From: Parahaliea mediterranea
GTDB taxonomy: Bacteria; Pseudomonadota; Gammaproteobacteria; Pseudomonadales; Halieaceae
Assembly (NCBI RefSeq): GCF_017255185.1
Contig: NZ_JAFKCZ010000004.1
Span: forward strand, 124,001 to 188,000
Direction: 5' to 3'
DNA length: 64,000 bases
Part shown: one piece after another, positions 1 to 9,100 of the stretch
Layout of the letters: each line of letters opens with the position of its first letter
Numbering within the stretch: the stretch's first letter is position 1
Notes under the pieces: model-generated
What the model was told of the DNA's origin: nothing
Database searches by the model: none
The model's input: only the letters and a program-made list of their open reading frames with translations
Position numbers and translations under genes: made by a program

Positions 1-310
1 CGTTGGATGCACCGGTGATCGAGGGGTCGTATTCGAGAACGTCCTGCACCGTGCGAGCCGACAACGCGGCGATGGATTCGGCCGTATAGCTCTGGATGGC
101 GATCGGGATCTCCATTGCATCCTTGGCGCCAAAGGCCCCGGCATTGACCTCCAGGGCCTTGTTGAGCAGCGGTGCGGTGACGTTCACCGTTTCCAGGCCC
201 GAGGCACTCCCGGTGGACTCAAGACTTGCCTGGGCGAGCGTTTGCGCGGCGCAGGTCGAGGCCAGCAGCGCCGTGAGTATTCGGTTCATCGGACAGCGAA
301 GTTTCTTCAT
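1..310 (-). CDS. TonB-dependent receptor, N-terminal part (cut by window edge)
   Basis: Reverse-strand reading from ATG at 310 stays open to the window edge and gives 103 residues. They begin with a signal peptide (MNRILTALLASTCAAQTLAQ if the second Met at 289 is used), followed by the start of a plug domain: IPIAIQSYTAESIAA and a VQDVLEYDPSI segment, typical of siderophore-type TonB-dependent outer-membrane receptors. The rest of the plug and the whole barrel lie outside the window. The gene is divergent from the ABC transporter operon starting at 587, and the two share a 276-bp promoter region. The ligand cannot be told from this fragment. Confidence 0.8.
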   Translation of the reverse strand, partial: MKKLRCPMNRILTALLASTCAAQTLAQASLESTGSASGLETVNVTAPLLNKALEVNAGAFGAKDAMEIPIAIQSYTAESIAALSARTVQDVLEYDPSITGASN

Positions 311-441
311 AGTGTCAATCCCACTAGAACAGGTAAAACCCGCTCACTTCGCGGTGAGTCGGGCGGGGGGTGGCGGCTTGGCCGACAGGAAAAATGCCTG
401 GGCGACTGCTCCGGCGGGAACTTTTGGCGTCGCGCAATTAA

Positions 442-454
442 ACTATGATATAAC
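442..454. promoter_or_regulatory. AT-rich candidate operator (Zur-like half palindrome) in divergent promoter
   Basis: Within the 311-586 intergenic region an AT-rich patch carries ACTATGATATAAC, which matches the GTTATANTATAAC core known for gammaproteobacterial Zur boxes at most defined positions. A second patch with the same GATATAAC word lies upstream of the TonB receptor at 6906. It sits between the divergent receptor and ABC operon, where a shared metal-responsive repressor would be expected. The match is by eye only and the assignment is inference. Confidence 0.3.
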
Positions 455-586
455 GTAACTTTTAAGTCTGGCAACGGTTGGCTTCCAGATGGAATGTTGT
501 TGGCCTGGCTGCCCGTCGATTGATTGTCGTGGGGACAGCCAGACCGGACATCCCCGGGGCCGAATTCTTGGAGTAAGGAGTACTAA

Positions 587-1372
587 GTGAACGCAGATAC
601 TGGCAATGCCGTGACGGCAAGCGCCGTGGATGGTGGTGTCGAGGCGGGCAAGGGCGCCGGCAACGTCCTCGAGGCATCATCGGTCGAGGCAGGTTATGGA
701 GAGAGAAGCATTTTGCGGCAACTGGATCTGCGGATTGGGCCGGGTGAAATTTACGCGCTGCTCGGCGGCAACGGCGCCGGTAAAACCACGACACTCAGCT
801 TGTTTCTGGGTTTCGTCGAGCCCACTGCCGGCCGGGTGCGGGTAGACGGCTTCGACCCCGTCGCGCAACCGGTGCAAGCCAGGCGTCGACTGGCCTATAT
901 TCCCGAGAATGTGGCGCTGTACGAACACCTCAGCGCACGCGAGAACGTCGCCTACCTGCTGGACCTGGCCGGGCAGTACGAGGGCGACGAAGCGATCGAT
1001 CGCGCCCTGGCGGCCGCGGGTTTACAGGGATCGGCCTTCGATCGCCGCGTCGGCGGTTTTTCCAAGGGCATGCGCCAGAAAGTGGCGATTGCGCTGGCCC
1101 TGGCGCGCAGTGTGCCGGCGCTGCTGCTGGACGAACCCACTTCGGGGCTGGACCCGCAGGCCACCAGTGAATTCAACCGCTTGCTGGACGTGCTGCGCGA
1201 CAGGGGTATCGCCGTATTGATGGTGACCCACGACTTGCTCAGCGCCGCCGATGTGGCCGATCGTATCGGTTTCCTGGACGGCGGGCGACTGCTTGAGGAG
1301 GTCGCGGCCGATGGCGAGGACCGCTTCAATGTGCGCGCCCTGCATCGTCGCTACGCGGAGCAGGCGGCATGA
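587..1372 (+). CDS. ABC transporter ATP-binding protein (NosF/CcmA-like)
   Basis: A 261-residue cytoplasmic ATPase subunit. Walker A GGNGAGKTT is at residues 60-68, the signature FSKGMRQ near 158-164, Walker B ALLLDEP near 178-184, and the switch histidine in VTHD near 215. The first 30 residues are a non-conserved Gly/Ala-rich leader. The GTG start at 587 is chosen because AAGGAG lies six bases upstream (575-580). The gene overlaps the next permease by 4 bp, and that permease overlaps a second one, so the three form one operon encoding an ATPase with two ABC-2 type membrane subunits. The family resembles NosF-type ATPases that work with ABC-2 permeases. With TonB receptors on both sides, a role in metal or metallophore traffic is plausible but not shown. 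Confidence 0.85.
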   Translation: MNADTGNAVTASAVDGGVEAGKGAGNVLEASSVEAGYGERSILRQLDLRIGPGEIYALLGGNGAGKTTTLSLFLGFVEPTAGRVRVDGFDPVAQPVQARRRLAYIPENVALYEHLSARENVAYLLDLAGQYEGDEAIDRALAAAGLQGSAFDRRVGGFSKGMRQKVAIALALARSVPALLLDEPTSGLDPQATSEFNRLLDVLRDRGIAVLMVTHDLLSAADVADRIGFLDGGRLLEEVAADGEDRFNVRALHRRYAEQAA

Positions 1373-2799
1373 GCCCGGTTCGGCGTATCGCTCGCGAGGA
1401 ATGGCGGGCCCTCTCCCGGGACCGGGTGGCGATGCTCGGCTTGTTGCTGCTCACCGTCCTGACACTGGTGGCGGCGCTCAATGCCGCGGAGCACCGGCGC
1501 ACGGCGGACGCCGAGCGCGGCCGCTACCAGTCCCAGGCCAATGACGAGTTCGCCAACCAGCCGGACCGGCACCCACACCGGGTCGCGCATTTCGGACACT
1601 TTGTGTTCCGGCCACTCAATCCCCTGGCGGCGTTTGACCCGGGCATCGACGCCTATACCGGCCATACCCTGTTCCTGGAGGCGCACCGGCAAAACGGCGC
1701 CAATTTCGGGGATGTGCGACAGTCCTCGTTGTTGCTGCGTTTCGGGCAGCTGACCCCGGCCTTTATCCTGCAGGTACTGGCGCCCCTGTTGCTGGTCTTT
1801 GTCGGTCACAACTGCGTCACCCGCGAGCGTGAGTCCGGAACCCTGCGCGTTTTGCTGTCGCAGGGGCTCGGCAGCGGCCAGGTTGTCATGGGAAAGTTGC
1901 TGGCGTTACTGGGTTTCGCCGGGTTGGTGTTATTGCCGGCCCTGCTCGCACTGCTCTGGCTTGCCGCCAGTGGCCAGGCCGCCTGGGCGCCGGTCCTGGT
2001 CCTGGCCTGCGCCTACGCGGCCTGGCTGTTGCTGTGGTCGTTGCTGGTGACCCTGGCCTCCACCGTCTTCCGGCGCGGACGTGACGCCCTGCTGGGCTTG
2101 CTCGCGACCTGGACCGTATTGGTGATCCTGCTGCCCCGCGGGGTATCCGACCTGGCTGGCTCGGTGGTGGCCATGCCCACGCGCTTCGAGAACGCGATCC
2201 ACGTGGAGCGGGAATACCAGGCCCTCGGCAATGCTCACCGTCCGGATGATCCGAAGTTTGCCGAGTTCCGCGACAGGATACTGGAGCAATACGGCGTGAC
2301 GAGCATTGAGGAACTGCCGGTGAACTTCAAGGGCCTGGTTGGCACGGAGGGCGAGCGGCGCTCCTCCGAGTTGTTCAATCGCTATGCGGCGGAGGTGTTC
2401 GATTTGCAGGAGCGCCAAAATCATCTAGTTGACCAGTACGGCTGGTTGAGTCCCACCCTGGCGCTGCGGCGCCTGTCGATGACCGTGGCCGGTACCGATC
2501 TGGCCAGTTTCCGCCATTTCCTTGAACAGGGCGAGCAGTACCGTTATGACCTGGTGCAGCGGTTGAATCGCCTGCAATCAGGGGAAATCACTTATGCCGA
2601 CGATACCGACCCGGATAAGGAGAATCGTATTTCACACGCACACTGGCAGGCGTTTCCTGATTTTCATTACCAGCCTTTCCCTGTGGACCAGGCCCTGCGC
2701 CGCGCGGCACCGGCGGGCGCAATGCTGCTGGCCTGGCTGGCGGCCCTGGCGTCATTGACCTGGCTGCTGGGCGGCCGTCTGGGGAGGGCAGTGCGATGA
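1369..2799 (+). CDS. ABC-2 type permease, DUF3526-like (first of a pair)
   Basis: A 476-residue inner-membrane protein that starts in a 4-bp overlap with the ATPase. Hydrophobic segments lie near residues 22-40, then a large periplasmic-looking loop (about 40-125), a cluster of five or so membrane segments (about 127-260), a second large soluble region (about 265-435) and a final helix near 440-465. This two-loop layout is that of ABC-2 permeases carrying DUF3526, which are often found as tandem pairs. The motif FVGHNCVTRERESGTLRVLLSQG after the second helix is the conserved ABC-2 coupling region (E-x-x-x-G-T-L). Substrate and direction of transport are unknown. Confidence 0.75.
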   Translation: MSPVRRIAREEWRALSRDRVAMLGLLLLTVLTLVAALNAAEHRRTADAERGRYQSQANDEFANQPDRHPHRVAHFGHFVFRPLNPLAAFDPGIDAYTGHTLFLEAHRQNGANFGDVRQSSLLLRFGQLTPAFILQVLAPLLLVFVGHNCVTRERESGTLRVLLSQGLGSGQVVMGKLLALLGFAGLVLLPALLALLWLAASGQAAWAPVLVLACAYAAWLLLWSLLVTLASTVFRRGRDALLGLLATWTVLVILLPRGVSDLAGSVVAMPTRFENAIHVEREYQALGNAHRPDDPKFAEFRDRILEQYGVTSIEELPVNFKGLVGTEGERRSSELFNRYAAEVFDLQERQNHLVDQYGWLSPTLALRRLSMTVAGTDLASFRHFLEQGEQYRYDLVQRLNRLQSGEITYADDTDPDKENRISHAHWQAFPDFHYQPFPVDQALRRAAPAGAMLLAWLAALASLTWLLGGRLGRAVR

Positions 2800-4151
2800 G
2801 CTGGCTGATTCATGAGCTGCGCTTGATCCTGCGCTCGCGCCTGTCGCTGTGCGCCTTGCTGCTGTTGCTTGCCCTGGCCGCCGCCGCGGTGGGCATTGGC
2901 TTGCACGAGGTGGCGCGCCAGCACCAGGCGATCGAGCGGGTGGGGCCCCTGCAGGAGCAGGATGCCGCCGCGGTCGCCGCCCGCTACGCGGATACCGGGG
3001 ACCCAGGCAGTCACGCCTACTATACCTTTTACGGCACCTGGGACGCGCCCTCGGACGCGGCGTTCCTGGCCCTGGGGCTGCGTGACGTGGCGCCCTTCGT
3101 GCTGCGTGTGCGGGCCCTGGGCCTGCAATCGCAGCTCTATGAGGGCGAGACCTTCAATCCGGAGCTGGCCCTGTCGGGCCGCTTCGACTTCGCCTTCGTG
3201 CTGATTTACCTGGCGCCGCTGTTTGTCATCGCATTGCTGCATGACCTGGTGTCGGGCGAGCGTCAATCGGGTCGCTTGCGACTGCTGTTGTCCATCGCCG
3301 ATGGCGGCAGCTTGTGGCGGCGCCGGGTGGCCCTGCGTTACGCGCTGCTGTTCGCCTGCCTGGCGGTGCCCGTGGTCGCGGGCATGCTGCTGTCGGGAGC
3401 GTCGATGGCCGCGATGGGCGTGGTGCTGGCGGTTGTTGCCAGCTACCTGGCGTTCTGGTGCGGTCTGTCCCTGTTGGTGGCCGCGCGCAACTGGCCCACG
3501 GTCGCCAACGCCACCGCGCTGATGGGGGGTTGGGTGCTGTTGACCCTGGTCCTGCCGACCCTGGCCAATGTCGCCCTGACCCGCGCCATCCCCGTGCACC
3601 AGGGCGTGGACTTGATGCTGGCGCAACGCCAGGCCGTGCACGGTGCCTGGGAAATCCCGCGCGAGGACACCATGCGGCGTTTCTACGACAGCCACCCCGA
3701 ATGGCGGCACAGCGCACCCTTGCCGGACGGCTTCCACTGGAAGTGGTATCTCGCCTTTCACCAGCTGGGCGATGAGAGCGTGGCGGACGAGGTGAGTGCC
3801 TATCGGGCGGGCCTGCAGGCACGCCAGGAGTGGACGGCCCGGCTGGGCTGGTTGCTGCCCGGGGTGAGCGCACAGGCGCTGTTGCACCGTGTTGCCGATA
3901 CCGACCTGAGGGCACAGCTGGATTACCAGGACCGGATTGCAGGCTTTCACCGGGAAATTCGCCAGTTCTACTATCCCTACCTGTTCGAAGACCGGCCGAT
4001 TGGCGCACGGGATTTTGCTGACCGGCCAGTGTATGAAGCATCCCCGGGGCCCTCCGGGTCGGTGGGTCTGCATGCGCTGCTGGCCTTGGGACTTTGCTGG
4101 GGTATTGGGCTTTGGGGTGTTTTGTGCGCGGGACGGCTGGGCTTGCGCTGA
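2796..4151 (+). CDS. ABC-2 type permease, DUF3526-like (second of a pair)
   Basis: A 451-residue membrane protein, 4 bp overlapping with its partner and built on the same plan. It has an N-terminal helix (about 14-36), a periplasmic loop, a helix and coupling segment HDLVSGERQSGRLRLLLS (near 148-165), four to five further helices, a second soluble loop (about 270-415) and a last helix near 425-445. The two permeases are diverged paralogues and probably form a heterodimer with the upstream ATPase. A strong hairpin follows the stop codon, so the operon probably ends here. Confidence 0.75.
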   Translation: MSWLIHELRLILRSRLSLCALLLLLALAAAAVGIGLHEVARQHQAIERVGPLQEQDAAAVAARYADTGDPGSHAYYTFYGTWDAPSDAAFLALGLRDVAPFVLRVRALGLQSQLYEGETFNPELALSGRFDFAFVLIYLAPLFVIALLHDLVSGERQSGRLRLLLSIADGGSLWRRRVALRYALLFACLAVPVVAGMLLSGASMAAMGVVLAVVASYLAFWCGLSLLVAARNWPTVANATALMGGWVLLTLVLPTLANVALTRAIPVHQGVDLMLAQRQAVHGAWEIPREDTMRRFYDSHPEWRHSAPLPDGFHWKWYLAFHQLGDESVADEVSAYRAGLQARQEWTARLGWLLPGVSAQALLHRVADTDLRAQLDYQDRIAGFHREIRQFYYPYLFEDRPIGARDFADRPVYEASPGPSGSVGLHALLALGLCWGIGLWGVLCAGRLGLR

Positions 4152-4162
4152 ACCCCTGGTTC

Positions 4163-4201
4163 CCCGCCATGCTTGCGACAACTGCGCGCAAGCATGGCGG
4201 G
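4163..4201. terminator. Perfect 15-bp hairpin between convergent genes
   Basis: CCCGCCATGCTTGCG (4163-4177) is perfectly inverted at 4187-4201 with a 9-base loop. It lies between the converging ABC operon and the lipoprotein gene. There is no long T-tract, so it is a likely, not certain, bidirectional terminator. A smaller CGTCAC/GTGACG hairpin follows it. Confidence 0.55.
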
Positions 4202-4238
4202 ACGGATTTCCCGCCAGGACGTCACCCGGCGTGACGCC

Positions 4239-4736
4239 TCAGTAAAAAGTGAGCGCTTTTGCGCGCTTGTCGCAGTTTTCCTCGCCGCAGAGCTCGAGTA
4301 TCAGGTAACCCTCGAACGGCAACTGGTCGAAGTAGTCGGTGAGGTCGTTGCGCTGCAGCATGTCACCGTCCTCCTTGCAGTCAAAGCTGTTGTCGGACAG
4401 GAATTTACATTCAAACTTGACATCCACCGTGGCGGCGCAGTGGTCGTTGTACTCGACGCCGCACTCTTCGTTCACCACGCGTTTGTCGTCGCCGGACAGG
4501 ATGTCGTCGCGGCTGATGTAGAGTCGGGCATCGAATATAAAGGCGCCGGCGGGTTCGGTTCGCCACCGTACATGGACCGTTTCACCCGGGTACAGCTCTG
4601 ATTTGTTGAGCGAAAACCGATCGATGTCCACTTCCAGGTCCTCGTTGATTTCCTCCAGGACCGGGTCGTCGTTTCCGCCGCAGGCGCCCAACAAACTCAC
4701 CAGCGCCACTACCAGCCAACCGCGTCTAGCCATCAT
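4239..4736 (-). CDS. Uncharacterised lipoprotein
   Basis: 165 residues with a clear type II signal: RRG, a hydrophobic stretch (WLVVALVSLL) and lipobox LLGAC, with Cys20 as the predicted lipidated residue. The mature part is acidic and has several cysteines (ECGVEYNDHCA, FECKF, FDCKE, LCGEENCD) that could form disulfides, suggesting a small periplasm-exposed beta domain. I do not recognise the family. The gene stands alone, convergent with the ABC operon and divergent from the sensor kinase that follows. An in-frame second Met codon directly follows the first, so the start may be 3 bp later. Confidence 0.7.
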   Translation of the reverse strand: MMARRGWLVVALVSLLGACGGNDDPVLEEINEDLEVDIDRFSLNKSELYPGETVHVRWRTEPAGAFIFDARLYISRDDILSGDDKRVVNEECGVEYNDHCAATVDVKFECKFLSDNSFDCKEDGDMLQRNDLTDYFDQLPFEGYLILELCGEENCDKRAKALTFY

Positions 4737-4948
4737 TTTGTAACCTCGCTATGCTATTGAAAATCTCGCTGTAAAAAGCCTTGCCGATCGGAGATTTCCC
4801 CGGCGCCCCGCCGGGGCGGGTAGCTATCGGACTTGCGCGCTAGTCTAGCCAGGCTCCCCCGCGGTGCATGTGTCAAATGTCATCCGTGTGCAAGGCAGTG
4901 ACTTTCGCCCTATCCGCGAACGCCCCGGGTTCTGTCATAATCACCCCC

Positions 4949-6112
4949 ATGCACGCACACCCCCCCTCGGTTTTCCACCAGATCAACTTTATCCTGAGCC
5001 TTGCGGTGTGGACGGTGATCGTTGGCCTGACCGTCAATGCCTGGAAGTCGCCGGACTCTCCCTTGAGCCCCGTCGCGGGTTGGTCCGCCACCTCGTTCCT
5101 GCTCAGCCTGGTGGCGCTGGCGCTGGTGCTGGCCTTTCTGGTTGCCCATGAATACTGGCTGCACAAACAGCGGCGGCACTCGCTTGCCCGCCACCTGTGT
5201 GCCTGGGCCGGCCTTGCCTGTGTCAGCTTGCTGCTGGCCTACCACACCCTGTTGTACTCGGTGCTGTTCGTGATCTACCTGCCGCGGATGGTGGAGCACT
5301 TTCCCCTGCGGGGCTGCCTGGCCCTGGCGGTACTGCCCATCCTCACCGACGGCGCGCTGGAGCACATGGCCGGCTACCCCTTCGCCATGGTCGACGCCGT
5401 GCTCTATATACTGATGTCCCTGTTCGTGGTGGTGTTCGGCTTCGCCCTGAAGTCCGAGCGCCTGGAAAAGGAAACATCCCGACGCCTGTTGAGCGAGCTC
5501 AAGGCGACCCAGTCGCTGTTGGGAAGCACCGCCAAGCGGGACGAACGCCTGCGCATCGCCCGCGATTTACACGACAGCATTGGCCACCACCTGACGGCCC
5601 TGAGCCTGCAGTTGGAGGTGGCCTCGCACTCCACCGACACCGGGGCGGTGGGGCAGCACGTGGCGCTGGCGCAGCGCATCACGCGCCTGCTGTTGAGCGA
5701 CGTGCGCGCCACGGTTGGCGATTTTCGCAGCGCCAGCGATACCGGCTTGCGCCCCGCCCTGGAACAGTTACTGCAGGGGGTGAGCGATCTGGAGGTGGAG
5801 CTGGACTTCCCGGACAAGCTGCACATCGACGATGCGCGCTATGCCGAGACCCTGCTGCGCTGCGTGCAGGAGGCCCTGACCAATACCCGCCGTCACGCCA
5901 GGGCGCGGCGCCTGCGCATCGCCTTGGATAGCAGCGGTGAGGCGCTGCGATTGACCTGCAGTGACGACGGTCGCGGGAACGCCCAGCTGCGCCCTGGCTT
6001 CGGCCTCACCGGGATGCGCGAGCGGGTCGAGGCGCGCGGCGGCGAGCTGCGGATCGACAGCGGCCCCGGCGGTACCGAATTGCAGATACTGCTCCCGCGC
6101 AAGGACGCCTGA
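4949..6112 (+). CDS. Sensor histidine kinase, DesK/NarX type (HisKA_3)
   Basis: 387 residues from the ATG at 4949. An in-frame upstream ATG (4868) would add 27 unconvincing residues, and neither start has a strong ribosome binding site. There are five or six N-terminal membrane helices (about residues 13-170), then a coiled linker. The HisKA_3 box RIARDLHDSIGHHLTALSLQ has His208 as the predicted phosphorylated residue. An HATPase domain follows, with N-box LRCVQEALTNTRRHA, G1 SDDGRG and G2 GFGLTGMRERV. The stop codon is one base from the response regulator start, so the two form a two-component system. CATAAT lies just upstream of the start and could be a -10 element giving a nearly leaderless message. 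Confidence 0.85.
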   Translation: MHAHPPSVFHQINFILSLAVWTVIVGLTVNAWKSPDSPLSPVAGWSATSFLLSLVALALVLAFLVAHEYWLHKQRRHSLARHLCAWAGLACVSLLLAYHTLLYSVLFVIYLPRMVEHFPLRGCLALAVLPILTDGALEHMAGYPFAMVDAVLYILMSLFVVVFGFALKSERLEKETSRRLLSELKATQSLLGSTAKRDERLRIARDLHDSIGHHLTALSLQLEVASHSTDTGAVGQHVALAQRITRLLLSDVRATVGDFRSASDTGLRPALEQLLQGVSDLEVELDFPDKLHIDDARYAETLLRCVQEALTNTRRHARARRLRIALDSSGEALRLTCSDDGRGNAQLRPGFGLTGMRERVEARGGELRIDSGPGGTELQILLPRKDA

Positions 6113-6113
6113 C

Positions 6114-6755
6114 ATGGAAGCGATCAATATCCTGCTGGTGGACGACCAGCACCTGGTGCGCGAGGGTATCAAGAGCCTGCTGGCCCTGCGGCCGGGCCTG
6201 CATGTGGTGGCCGAGGCCAGCGACGGCAGGCAGGCGCTGTCGTGCCTGGACAGTCACCCCGTGGACGTGGTGCTGCTGGACATTCGCATGCCGGTGATGT
6301 CGGGCCTGGAAGTTCTGGAAAGCCTCGGCGAGTCGTCGCGCGCGGTCAATGTCCTGGTCCTCACCACCTTCGACGAGCACGAGCTGGTACTGGACTGCCT
6401 GCGCCTGGGCGCCCGCGGCTACCTGCGCAAGGATGTCACCCTGGATGCCCTGGTCAAGGCCATACACACCGTGGCCCGGGGCGAGCACTGGGTGCAGCCG
6501 GCGATCACCGAGCGCGTGGCGTCCGCCTGGCCTGAATACCCCGCAAGCGACAGCGTCCACACCCCGCTCTCCGCCATCGAGACGCAGGTCTTGCAGCTGG
6601 TGGCGGCGGGCTACTCCAACGAGGAAATCGCCCGCGCCACCCACAAGTCGGTGGGTACGGTGCGCAACCAGGTGTCGTCGATTCTCGGTAAGTTAAACGT
6701 GCGCGACCGGACCCGCGCGGTACTCAAGGCCATGGATATGGGCTTGCTCTACTAG
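6114..6755 (+). CDS. Response regulator, NarL/LuxR type
   Basis: 213 residues. The receiver domain has acidic pair Asp10/Asp11, phosphoacceptor Asp56 (VVLLDIRMP) and Lys106 (GYLRKD). The C-terminal LuxR HTH (about 148-205) has LSAIETQVLQLVAAGYSNEEIA followed by VGTVRNQVSSILGKLNV. The ATG at 6114 lies one base after the kinase stop codon, so it is translationally coupled. As in DesR/NarL pairs, the phosphorylated dimer should bind DNA near target promoters. The adjacent TonB receptor and ABC genes are the obvious candidate targets. A short CTCGCC/GGCGAG hairpin lies just downstream (about 6767-6782). Confidence 0.9.
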   Translation: MEAINILLVDDQHLVREGIKSLLALRPGLHVVAEASDGRQALSCLDSHPVDVVLLDIRMPVMSGLEVLESLGESSRAVNVLVLTTFDEHELVLDCLRLGARGYLRKDVTLDALVKAIHTVARGEHWVQPAITERVASAWPEYPASDSVHTPLSAIETQVLQLVAAGYSNEEIARATHKSVGTVRNQVSSILGKLNVRDRTRAVLKAMDMGLLY

Positions 6756-6868
6756 CAGCTGTCGCTCGCCGCGATAGGCGAGGCACTCCCCTGGGCCGCT
6801 GTGTGCGGCGCGACATCCTGTTCACTGGGTCTGCGCCTGCGGGAACACGGAACTTGCTCGATCAGCAC

Positions 6869-6886
6869 ATAACGATATAACATATC
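6869..6886. promoter_or_regulatory. AT-rich promoter/operator upstream of TonB receptor
   Basis: In otherwise GC-rich DNA, the 40 bases before the receptor gene are AT-rich and contain GATAT-AAC-ATATC, an inverted repeat with a 3-base spacer (6874-6886). It includes the same GATATAAC word as the divergent promoter at 442-454. It may be the -10 region, an operator, or both. Only half of a Zur-type box is well matched here. Confidence 0.35.
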
Positions 6887-6905
6887 ATTTATTGTTTTTC
6901 TTCAA

Positions 6906-9098
6906 ATGGATGTGAGTTCGATGGCTGGTGGATTGAGGTATTCCTACCTGGTGACGTTGCTTGTGGCGGCTCCTGTAACGGTTGTCGCGCAGCAGGAGAG
7001 GGAAGCCGCTCAAGTGCAACGCGACCTGTCCGAAGTGATTGTCGTCGGCCAGTCACAGCGCGAGCGGCTGTTGGACACGCAGACGAAAACCGGTAGTCGC
7101 CTGGGGCTGACGGCGCGAGAACTTCCGGCGATTGTCGATATTCTCTCCAGCGACAAGCTGCTTGAACTCGGGGCGAGATCGAGTCTCGAGGCACTCAACC
7201 GGGCGCCGGGTGTGAATGCAACGCTGACCGCGACAAGCCCAGGCGTCCCCACGATGCGGGGTTTTACCACGGTGGGGTTGCTTTACGATGGCGTGCAGGT
7301 CGGCAGCCCGTCAATGATGTCCCGCACCATCGACAGCTGGGCTTTCGATCGCATCGAGGTGTTGAAGGGGCCGGCTTCGGTCATGTATGGCGAGGGCGCC
7401 CTGGGCGGGGCAATCAACCTGCTACCGAAGCATCCGCAAATGGCGGAAGCCAGTGCGCAGGGGATAGTCAGCTACGGCAGTTATGACTCGGCTCGCATTG
7501 CCGGTGATATCAATGTCCCCCTGGGCGAAACGCTGGCGGCTCGCGTCGTGGCCAGTCACAGCCACGGCGACGGCTATGTCGACGATGCCGGCAGCGAATT
7601 CACCGGCGTCTCGTTGAGCGCGCGCTACCTGCCCCACGATCGGCTCGTGGTCGATTTGGCCTTCGACTACAACGAGGATGCCTACGATGTCGCCGATCTC
7701 GGCACGCCCCTGGTCCCGCTCGATGTTGCCCGCAAACCGTCGAATATAGTGTCTTCGGCCGATGGCTGGGTGGTGGATCGCGCGCTACGCGACACCAACT
7801 ACAACTTCGGCGATGGCATCATCGACTCGGATACCCAGTGGTATCGCTCGCACCTCAGTTACCAGCTGGCGGAGGGCGTGGAGTTCCGTAACCAGCTGAG
7901 CTATTACCACTCGGATCGACGCTTCATCAACGCCGAGATGTTCAGCTACAACGTCGATACCGGCCTGCTTGACCGGTCCTCGGGTATCATTACCCACGAT
8001 TTCGATTACCTCATCGAAAGGGCGGCCGTGGCGGCCGATTTCGAGGTTGGCGGCATGCGCAACCGACTTACGGTCGGAGGAGAGTACAGCGACCTGGATT
8101 TTGCCACCCGTCGCTACTTTGTGTTCGGGGACCCCAGCCTGGCCGTTGCCCTGGACGAGCCGGATCGGGGACTCTTCCCCGGGGGATTTGGCTCGGGGGC
8201 GGCGCTGCCCGCCGAGAACCAGATGTCGGACGTGGAGATACGCTCGGTGTTTGTCGAGCACGCCCTGAATCTGACATCGCGCTGGCTCCTGGTAAGCGGC
8301 GTGCGCAACGACTGGATCGACTTGAAACGGTCGGTACTGTCCTCCGATAGCGACTACCAGAGCGACTACGACGCACTGTCGTGGCGCGTGGGGTCGGTTT
8401 TCGACATTTTGCCCAGTACCCAGGTCTTCGCCCAGTACAGTGAGGCGATCGCCCCGGTCAGTAATTTTGTGCGTATGTCCCTGACCAACTCGACATTCGA
8501 GCTGACCCGGGGGCGCTCGGTGGAAGCCGGCATCAAGTCCAGCTTCTGGAATGAACGCGCCGAGTTGACGCTGGCCGGCTACTGGATTGAACAGGATGAC
8601 ATTGTTACCCGGGATCCGATCAATCCGACGATGCGGGTGCAGGGCGGCAGCGCGTCCTCCCGCGGCCTGGAGCTGTCGCTGTCGGCGGCACTGACGGATT
8701 CACTTCGCGTTGACGGCAACTACACCGTGCTCGACGCCAGGTTTGAGGAGCTGCTGGATGCCCAGGGCTTGAGTCTCAAAGGGAATACGCCGCCGCGCGT
8801 ACCCGAGACCGTGGCGAATCTGTTCGCATTCTACGATGTGCCGGGTACCCCGTTGACGGTGAGCGCGGGCATCCGCCACGCCGGCCGCGTGTTTACCGAC
8901 GAAGCCAATAGTATTCGCATGGATGGCTATACCACCGTTGACGCGGCGCTCAGTTATGAATTTTCCTTCGGCGAGTTGACCCTCAGGGGACGCAATCTTG
9001 GCGATGAGTTCTATGTGGAGTACACCGACGTCAATTCGCGGCAATTCCAGGTTGCGCCGCCGCGCACTGTCGAAGTGACCCTGAGCTCGAGTTTTTGA
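6906..9098 (+). CDS. TonB-dependent outer-membrane receptor
   Basis: 730 residues. The signal peptide covers roughly the first 30 residues, and a second in-frame Met at residue 6 is an alternative start. A TonB-box-like segment SEVIVVGQSQ follows, then a plug domain (about 50-170) with LNRAPGVNATLTATSPG, MRGFTT and the conserved VLKGPASVMYGEGALGGAINLLPK. A 22-strand-type barrel ends in the usual terminal aromatic (LSSSF). The layout is that of siderophore-type receptors importing a metal chelate with TonB/ExbBD energy. The next receptor gene overlaps the stop codon, so both are in one transcript downstream of the two-component pair. Confidence 0.85.
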   Translation: MDVSSMAGGLRYSYLVTLLVAAPVTVVAQQEREAAQVQRDLSEVIVVGQSQRERLLDTQTKTGSRLGLTARELPAIVDILSSDKLLELGARSSLEALNRAPGVNATLTATSPGVPTMRGFTTVGLLYDGVQVGSPSMMSRTIDSWAFDRIEVLKGPASVMYGEGALGGAINLLPKHPQMAEASAQGIVSYGSYDSARIAGDINVPLGETLAARVVASHSHGDGYVDDAGSEFTGVSLSARYLPHDRLVVDLAFDYNEDAYDVADLGTPLVPLDVARKPSNIVSSADGWVVDRALRDTNYNFGDGIIDSDTQWYRSHLSYQLAEGVEFRNQLSYYHSDRRFINAEMFSYNVDTGLLDRSSGIITHDFDYLIERAAVAADFEVGGMRNRLTVGGEYSDLDFATRRYFVFGDPSLAVALDEPDRGLFPGGFGSGAALPAENQMSDVEIRSVFVEHALNLTSRWLLVSGVRNDWIDLKRSVLSSDSDYQSDYDALSWRVGSVFDILPSTQVFAQYSEAIAPVSNFVRMSLTNSTFELTRGRSVEAGIKSSFWNERAELTLAGYWIEQDDIVTRDPINPTMRVQGGSASSRGLELSLSAALTDSLRVDGNYTVLDARFEELLDAQGLSLKGNTPPRVPETVANLFAFYDVPGTPLTVSAGIRHAGRVFTDEANSIRMDGYTTVDAALSYEFSFGELTLRGRNLGDEFYVEYTDVNSRQFQVAPPRTVEVTLSSSF

Positions 9099-9100
9099 GC

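Noticed and set aside
4868-4948. Upstream in-frame start for the histidine kinase
   Set aside because: Would add 27 residues (MCQMSSVCK...) unlike a membrane-kinase N-terminus, with no ribosome binding site.
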